A stretch of 9,190 nt of DNA from Actinomycetota bacterium (lineage in GTDB: Bacteria > Actinomycetota > Acidimicrobiia > Acidimicrobiales > Microtrichaceae), in NCBI GenBank assembly GCA_005777415.1, contig SXMI01000022.1, forward strand, positions 1 through 9,190, in the 5' to 3' direction. Both the position numbers and the translations under genes were made by a program. This document shows, in pieces, positions 5,373 through 9,190 of this stretch. The notes beneath the pieces were generated by a model. It saw nothing but the letters and a program-made list of their open reading frames with translations, did no database searches and was not told where the DNA came from. How positions within the stretch are numbered: the stretch's first letter is position 1; each line of letters starts with the position of its first letter.

Positions 5373-5834
5373 ATGACCACCAGCGTGAACGGCATCGCAG
5401 GACTCACCGAACTCGTCGGCACCCACCTCGGGTACTCCGACTGGCTGGAGATCACCCAGGAGCGGGTGAACACCTTCGCCGACGCCACCGGGGACCTCCA
5501 GTGGATCCACGTCGACGTGGATCGGGCCACGGCCGAGTCGCCGTTCGGCGGCCCGATCGCCCACGGCTACCTGACCCTCTCGCTCGGACCGGTGCTGATG
5601 CCGCAGATCCTCACCGTCTCCGGCGTGAAGATGGGCGTGAACTACGGGCTGGGCAAGGTCCGGTTCGTGAACCCCGTGCCGGTCGGCTCCCGCCTGCGAC
5701 TGGGGGCCGCGCTCGACGAGGTGAAGTCGCTGGACGGCGGCTGGGCGCAGATCCACATGACGTTCACCTTCGAGATCGAGAACGTCGACAAGCCGGCCTG
5801 CGTGGCCGAGATCATCTTCCGCTACGCCGAGTGA
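5373..5834 (+). CDS. MaoC-family (R)-specific enoyl-CoA hydratase
   Basis: The 153-aa single hot-dog-fold protein probably hydrates trans-2-enoyl-CoA to (R)-3-hydroxyacyl-CoA or performs the reverse dehydration. The hydratase motif reads FADATGDLQWIHVDVDRA (35-52), with the catalytic dyad expected at D41 and H46. It is followed by PFGGPIAHGYLTLSL (57-71), the canonical active-site loop and start of the central helix. The length is typical of single-domain MaoC hydratases, which work as dimers in the cytosol. NYGLGKVRFVNPVPVGSRLRL (90-110) is the usual C-terminal strand region. The start at ATG 5373 gives the normal N-terminus. An acyl-CoA substrate fits the CoA-ligase gene at the window's right end, but the two are separated by two genes. 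The exact acyl chain is unknown. Confidence 0.93.
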   Translation: MTTSVNGIAGLTELVGTHLGYSDWLEITQERVNTFADATGDLQWIHVDVDRATAESPFGGPIAHGYLTLSLGPVLMPQILTVSGVKMGVNYGLGKVRFVNPVPVGSRLRLGAALDEVKSLDGGWAQIHMTFTFEIENVDKPACVAEIIFRYAE

Positions 5835-5851
5835 CCTGACACCGCCGCCAC

Positions 5852-5900
5852 CACCACCCCACCACAAAGCAGGGAAGGGCGGGGGAAGGGCGGGGTGGTG
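5852..5900. terminator. Inverted repeat between convergent genes, possible bidirectional terminator
   Basis: CACCACCCC (5852-5860) is perfectly complementary to GGGGTGGTG (5892-5900), with a 31-nt loop. It sits in the 71-bp gap between the stop of the MaoC-type gene (5834) and that of the oxidoreductase (5906), so either transcript would form it. No T-run follows. Termination is inferred from position. Confidence 0.4.
5872..5895 (+). other. G-quadruplex-type sequence
   Basis: Five runs of at least three G, separated by AA, C, AA and C, lie in 24 nt on the plus strand. Loops of one or two bases predict a very stable parallel quadruplex in DNA or RNA. It occupies most of the loop of the surrounding inverted repeat and would be in the 3' end of the MaoC-type mRNA. 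The motif is seen; folding is inferred. Confidence 0.55.
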
Positions 5901-5905
5901 CGGGG

Positions 5906-6859
5906 TCAGCGGAACTCGGGGAGCACCTCGGATGCGAGCAGCTCCAGCGTCTCGTGCTCCGGGAAGTCCGAGCACCAGAGGACGACGCCGCCACACCCCA
6001 GCGCTTGGTACTCGGCGAGACGCTCACAGACCTGCTCGGGTGTCCCGACCAGGTTGCCCGCCCGCCACGACTCGAACGGCTCGCCCCAGAAGCTCTGGGT
6101 CCCGGCGTCGACGATCTCCTGCTCGGTGGAGCGGATGAAGACCTCGGGTGACCAGGTCATCGTGATCTCATCGGGGTCGCGGCCGACCTCGGCGCAGTGG
6201 CGGTGCAGGACGTCGACCTTGTGGGTCCACTCCTCGGGCTTGCCACCGAAGTTCGAGTAGTCGGCGTGACGGGCCACGACCCGGAGCGTCAGCTGCTCGC
6301 CACCGCCCCCGATCCACACCGGGGGGTTCGGATCCTGCACCGGCTTGGGGTCGCACTGGGCGCCCTGCACGGTGAAGTGGCGGCCCTCGTAGGTGGCCTC
6401 CGGCTCGCTCCACATCAGCCGCACGATCTCGACCGTCTCCCGCAGCATCCGGATCCGGTCCGCGTTCGACGGGTAGTCGTAGCCGTAGGCCCGGTACTCC
6501 TGGTCGTACCAACCGGCGCCGATCCCCCAGTCGAGACGACCACCCGAGATCACGTCGACGGTGGCGGTCATCTTGGCGAGCAGCGCCGGGTTCCGGTAGC
6601 CGGCGCAGCCCACCATCTGGCCGAGCCGGATCGTCGAGGTGGCCTGAGCGAGTGCGGCGACGGTCGTCCAGCACTCGAACACCGACTCGTTCGAGGGCAC
6701 GGGCACGTTGTGGACGTGGTCGTAGACCCAGACGGAGTCGAAGCCGAGCCGTTCGGCAGCCAGGGCGGTCGACAGCGTGACCTCCCACTGGGCCCCGGCA
6801 TCGCCGACACCCGCCAGTTCGAGCTTCCATCCCTGCGGTGTGAACACTCCGAAGATCAT
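5906..6859 (-). CDS. LLM-class (F420-dependent type) oxidoreductase
   Basis: The 317-aa product is a luciferase-like TIM-barrel oxidoreductase of the type that, in actinobacteria, usually uses coenzyme F420 and sometimes FMN. The N-terminus MIFGVFTPQGW is the first barrel strand, and FDSVWVYDHVHNVP (40-53) is the cofactor-contact region. The segment LGQMVGCAGYRNPALLAKM (79-97) and the loop GGRLDWGIGAGWYDQEYRAYG (106-126) are diagnostic of the family. PPVWIGGGGEQLTLRVVARHAD (179-200) forms the phosphate-binding part, and LVGTPEQVCERLAEYQALGCG (270-290) closes the barrel. Length is normal. ATG 6859 is the natural start and lies 6 nt after a TAGGGT hexamer. The substrate is not predictable. It converges with the MaoC-type gene and diverges from the lipoprotein gene. 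Confidence 0.93.
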   Translation of the reverse strand: MIFGVFTPQGWKLELAGVGDAGAQWEVTLSTALAAERLGFDSVWVYDHVHNVPVPSNESVFECWTTVAALAQATSTIRLGQMVGCAGYRNPALLAKMTATVDVISGGRLDWGIGAGWYDQEYRAYGYDYPSNADRIRMLRETVEIVRLMWSEPEATYEGRHFTVQGAQCDPKPVQDPNPPVWIGGGGEQLTLRVVARHADYSNFGGKPEEWTHKVDVLHRHCAEVGRDPDEITMTWSPEVFIRSTEQEIVDAGTQSFWGEPFESWRAGNLVGTPEQVCERLAEYQALGCGGVVLWCSDFPEHETLELLASEVLPEFR

Positions 6860-6865
6860 GCGGGC

Positions 6866-6871
6866 ACCCTA
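6866..6871 (-). promoter_or_regulatory. -10 element for leaderless oxidoreductase mRNA
   Basis: On the minus strand this reads TAGGGT and ends 6 nt before the ATG at 6859, fitting TANNNT-N6-start. No Shine-Dalgarno precedes the gene. A -35 box is not evident. Confidence 0.5.
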
Positions 6872-6939
6872 CGGGGACGAGGACGGCCACCTCGGCGACC
6901 CGCAGCCGGGGACGACACGGTCGGCGGACCTCGGCGTCC

Positions 6940-6945
6940 TACGCT
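6940..6945 (+). promoter_or_regulatory. -10 element for leaderless lipoprotein hydrolase mRNA
   Basis: TACGCT lies exactly 6 nt before the ATG at 6952, and there is no Shine-Dalgarno. It mirrors the TAGGGT of the divergent oxidoreductase gene across the same 92-bp gap. Confidence 0.5.
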
Positions 6946-6951
6946 CCGGGC

Positions 6952-8514
6952 ATGCCGACCGCATCCCTCATCGCCGACCGACGCGCTCGGCCGCTCCGGG
7001 CCCGCCTCGGTGGCGTCGTCGCCGTGATCGTCGTGGCGGCACTGGCGGCTGGCTGCAGCGCCCGCTTCGACGACCCGAACGCGACCAGCACGACCAGTTC
7101 CACGACCGGCCCCACCACGGCGCCGCCCTCCACCACTGCCAGTCCGCCGGCACCGGAGTCCGCCAGCGGGTTCCCGGCGGACTGGGTGCCGGCGCCGCTC
7201 GACTGGGCGCCGTGCTCGTTCGACGAGACGATCGACTGCGCCACCCTGCCTGTCCCGGTGGACTGGTCGCGGCCCACCGGCCCGACGATCGGCCTGGCCC
7301 TGGGTCGGATCAGGGCGACCGGCGACCGGGTCGGGTCGCTCGTCACCAACCCCGGCGGGCCGGGCGGATCGGGGCTCGAGTACCTGGTCGGACTGCCCCT
7401 CACCGCCGAGACCGGCCGCCGGTTCGACACGGTCAGCTGGGACCCACGGGGCGTCGGACGTTCACGGGTCGTCGACTGCGACAGCGGCGTGGACGAGTTC
7501 CAGGCGCTCGACTCCGGGCCGGACGACCAGGCCGAGCAGGACGCGCTGGAGCGCGCCGCGGCGGCCATCAGTGCCGAGTGCGCCCGCGACCACGCCGACG
7601 TGCTCGCCCATGTCGGGACCGCCGACGTGGCCCGCGACCTCGAGGCGATCCGCCGGGCGCTCGACGACGGGCCGCTCAACTACGTCGGGTTCTCCTACGG
7701 CACCCGGATCGGACAGGACTACGCGGCTCGGTTCCCGGACCAGATCCGGTCGATGGTGCTGGACGGGGTCGTGGACCCGACGCTCGGCTTCACCCAGTTC
7801 CTGACCGAGCAGGCGATCGGCTTCGAGCGGTCCTTCGACCGCAACGCCACCGCCTGCGCCGCCGCCGGCGTTGCGGCCTGCGGGGTCGCCGACCTGGCGG
7901 CGAGCTTCGACCGGGTGCTCGCCGCGACCGAGGCGGGCCGCATCCCGGGAACGGGAGCACCCATCGGTCCGAGCGACGTCGTCGTGGCCGCCACCTTCAC
8001 CGGGTACCTCACCGACGGCTGGAGCGAGCTCGGCCCGGCGCTCGCGGCGGCCGAGGCCGGCGACGGCGACGCCCTGCGCTCCCTGGCCCAGAACTACTAC
8101 GACTTCGGCGGCTACCCGGCCTACGCGGCGGTCGTCTGCACCGACGACGCCCCACCGGCCGACCCGGTGGCGTTCCGGGAGTTCGCCGCCGCGGCGACGG
8201 CGGCCGCACCGAGGTTCGGTGCGGCGGTCGCGAACGAGATGCTCCCCTGCGCCACCTGGCCCGTGGAGGCCACGACCGAACGGCGCCCGGAGTTCAGCCC
8301 GACCCTCCCGCCGATCGTCGTCGTCGGCAGCACGGGCGACCCGGCCACGCCGTTCGCCAACGCCGTCGCCGTCGCCGAGCGGATGCCGAACGCGGTCCTG
8401 CTCACCGTGGAGTCGGACGGCCACACCGCCTACGGAGGAACCACCTGCGTCGACCGGGCCGTCGACCGCTACCTGGTCGACCTCGTCGTGCCGCCGGCCG
8501 GGACGCGCTGTTGA
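6952..8514 (+). CDS. Secreted lipoprotein alpha/beta hydrolase, tripeptidyl-aminopeptidase (TAP) family
   Basis: The 520-aa product resembles actinobacterial TAP/SlpD-type serine peptidases that clip short peptides from protein N-termini outside the cell. A basic N-terminus and a hydrophobic helix lead to the lipobox LAAGC with C35 as lipidation site, so it is anchored on the outer face of the membrane. Residues 43-70 form a Thr/Ser/Pro-rich tether. NPGGPGGSG (133-141) supplies the oxyanion loop and FDTVSWDPRGVGRS (158-171) is a family hallmark. The nucleophile is S248 in GFSYGT, with D463 (GSTGDPATP) and H491 (SDGHTAYGG) completing the triad. The C-terminal part matches the TAP-like extension, with cysteines that may form disulfides (for example C499 and C520). 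Several relatives act on esters instead, so peptidase activity is probable rather than certain. ATG 6952 is preceded by a TACGCT hexamer. Confidence 0.93.
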   Translation: MPTASLIADRRARPLRARLGGVVAVIVVAALAAGCSARFDDPNATSTTSSTTGPTTAPPSTTASPPAPESASGFPADWVPAPLDWAPCSFDETIDCATLPVPVDWSRPTGPTIGLALGRIRATGDRVGSLVTNPGGPGGSGLEYLVGLPLTAETGRRFDTVSWDPRGVGRSRVVDCDSGVDEFQALDSGPDDQAEQDALERAAAAISAECARDHADVLAHVGTADVARDLEAIRRALDDGPLNYVGFSYGTRIGQDYAARFPDQIRSMVLDGVVDPTLGFTQFLTEQAIGFERSFDRNATACAAAGVAACGVADLAASFDRVLAATEAGRIPGTGAPIGPSDVVVAATFTGYLTDGWSELGPALAAAEAGDGDALRSLAQNYYDFGGYPAYAAVVCTDDAPPADPVAFREFAAAATAAAPRFGAAVANEMLPCATWPVEATTERRPEFSPTLPPIVVVGSTGDPATPFANAVAVAERMPNAVLLTVESDGHTAYGGTTCVDRAVDRYLVDLVVPPAGTRC

Positions 8515-8610
8515 GCTGAGCGTCGGCGCCGGGGTCCGACCGCGTGCGGAGCCCGGTGCGGCGCCGCCGTAACATGCGACCTCCGATGGGTTCGATCCGG
8601 GGGGACCGAC
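8515..8610 (+). promoter_or_regulatory. Promoter/leader region of the acyl-CoA synthetase gene
   Basis: The 96-bp gap holds TAACAT (8570-8575), a reasonable TANNNT -10 that would give a leader of about 25-30 nt, and GGGGGGA (8599-8605), 5 nt before the ATG at 8611, as a G-rich ribosome-binding site. No clear -35 or terminator for the lipoprotein gene is visible; GTCGG/CCGAC (8522-8526/8536-8540) is only a 5-bp dyad. Confidence 0.4.
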
Positions 8611-9190
8611 ATGGAGTACAACCTGGCCGCCGTCCACGAGCTGATCGAGGAGACCGTTCCCGACCGGGAGTGCGTCGTCGCCGGCGAGCGGCGCCTCACC
8701 TACCGGCAGGTCGGCGAACGGTCACGGCAGCTGGCGAATGCGCTGCGGGCCCGAGGCCTGGGCGAGGTCGTGGAGCGCGACGGGCTCGCCGGCCACGAGT
8801 CCGGACAGGACCACCTGGGCCTGTACCTCCACAACTGCCCGGAGTACCTCGAGGCCATGCTCGGCTCCTACAAGGCCCGGGTGGCGCCCTTCAACGTGAA
8901 CTACCGCTACGTGGCCGAGGAGCTCGAGTACCTGCTCCGTGACTCCGGGGCCCGGGCCATCGTCTACCACTCGACCTTCGCGCCGGTGCTCGACGAGGTG
9001 CGGGGGCAGCTCCCCGACCTGACCGTGCTGCTGCAGGTCGACGACGGCAGCGGCATCGGCCTGCTCGACGGCGCCGAGTGGTACGAGGAAGCGATCGCCG
9101 AGCAGCCGACGACCCTCGACGACGAACTTCGCGCCTCGTGGTCGCCCGACGACCTGTACATCCTCTACACCGGCGGCACCACCGGCATGC
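8611..9190 (+). CDS. Acyl-CoA synthetase (AMP-binding, FadD-like), 3' end cut by window
   Basis: The visible 193 residues are the N-terminal part of an adenylate-forming CoA ligase, which activates a carboxylic acid through an acyl-AMP. ERRLTYRQVGERSRQLANAL (26-45) and HLGLYLHNCPEYLEAMLGSYKA (68-89) are typical N-terminal segments. APFNVNYRYVAEELEYLLRDSGA (92-114) is characteristic of actinobacterial FadD enzymes acting on fatty acids or steroid side chains (FadD3/17/19 type). The ATP-binding P-loop YTGGTTG (186-192) lies at the window's end. About two thirds of the protein, including the A8 hinge and catalytic lysine, lies beyond 9190. Between ARGLG and HLGLYLHN there is an insert of about 17 residues (52-68, with LAGHESGQD) absent from minimal FadD proteins. 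ATG 8611 is preceded by a G-rich ribosome-binding site. The substrate is inferred only by resemblance. Confidence 0.92.
   Translation, partial: MEYNLAAVHELIEETVPDRECVVAGERRLTYRQVGERSRQLANALRARGLGEVVERDGLAGHESGQDHLGLYLHNCPEYLEAMLGSYKARVAPFNVNYRYVAEELEYLLRDSGARAIVYHSTFAPVLDEVRGQLPDLTVLLQVDDGSGIGLLDGAEWYEEAIAEQPTTLDDELRASWSPDDLYILYTGGTTGM

Noticed and set aside
6777..8519. 580-aa plus-strand open frame overlapping the lipoprotein hydrolase
   Set aside because: Arg/Gly/Pro-rich frame-shifted shadow of a gene with a complete catalytic triad and lipobox in the other frame.
8558..8567. GCGGCGCCGC palindrome
   Set aside because: It has no loop, is only 10 bp and is pure G/C, so it is expected by chance in this composition.
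8587..8602. GGGTTCGATCC, resembling a tRNA T-arm before the CoA ligase gene
   Set aside because: The flanking bases do not form the 5-bp T-stem, and no acceptor, D or anticodon arm is present.

Overview
The window is very GC-rich, with codons ending almost always in G or C, GTG starts and few Shine-Dalgarno sequences. A mycothiol-synthase-type acetyltransferase next to an F420-type luciferase-like oxidoreductase points to Actinomycetota. The overall protein style (steroid/fatty-acid CoA ligase, MaoC hydratase, lipoprotein tripeptidyl-peptidase-like hydrolase) suggests Acidimicrobiia or a relative; that class assignment is inference. No mobile element, CRISPR array, tRNA or rRNA gene was seen.

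Left part (1-2613): a non-coding end region carries a duplicated 29-nt element containing a terminator-like hairpin. It lies downstream of nth (endonuclease III, minus strand). nth diverges from an mshD-like GNAT gene across only 25 bp, with -10-like hexamers that overlap on opposite strands. The GNAT gene overlaps rlmN (23S rRNA/tRNA A2503/A37 methyltransferase) by 4 nt (GTGA), so these two form an operon.

Middle (2614-4927): an ECF sigma factor with a proline-rich C-terminal tail overlaps by 14 nt a single-pass membrane protein with a cytosolic basic N-terminus and a large outer domain. This looks like a sigma/membrane-regulator pair, but the second protein lacks the zinc anti-sigma signature. 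Its 3' end overlaps by 14 nt a convergent short sugar-1-phosphate nucleotidyltransferase. That gene in turn starts at the same CATG as a divergent four-helix membrane protein of unknown function.

Right part (4926-9190): the membrane protein is followed by a MaoC-type hydratase. This converges with an LLM-class flavin oxidoreductase across a 71-bp gap holding an inverted repeat and a G-quadruplex-type G-run array. The oxidoreductase diverges from a secreted lipoprotein alpha/beta hydrolase of the TAP family, and both have a TANNNT hexamer exactly 6 nt before ATG, the pattern of leaderless transcription. The window ends inside a FadD-like acyl-CoA synthetase gene, cut just after its ATP-binding motif.

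Most genes are housekeeping or ordinary accessory metabolism. The items most worth a second look are the sigma/membrane pair, the half-length MshD, the shared CATG start and the compact divergent promoters.
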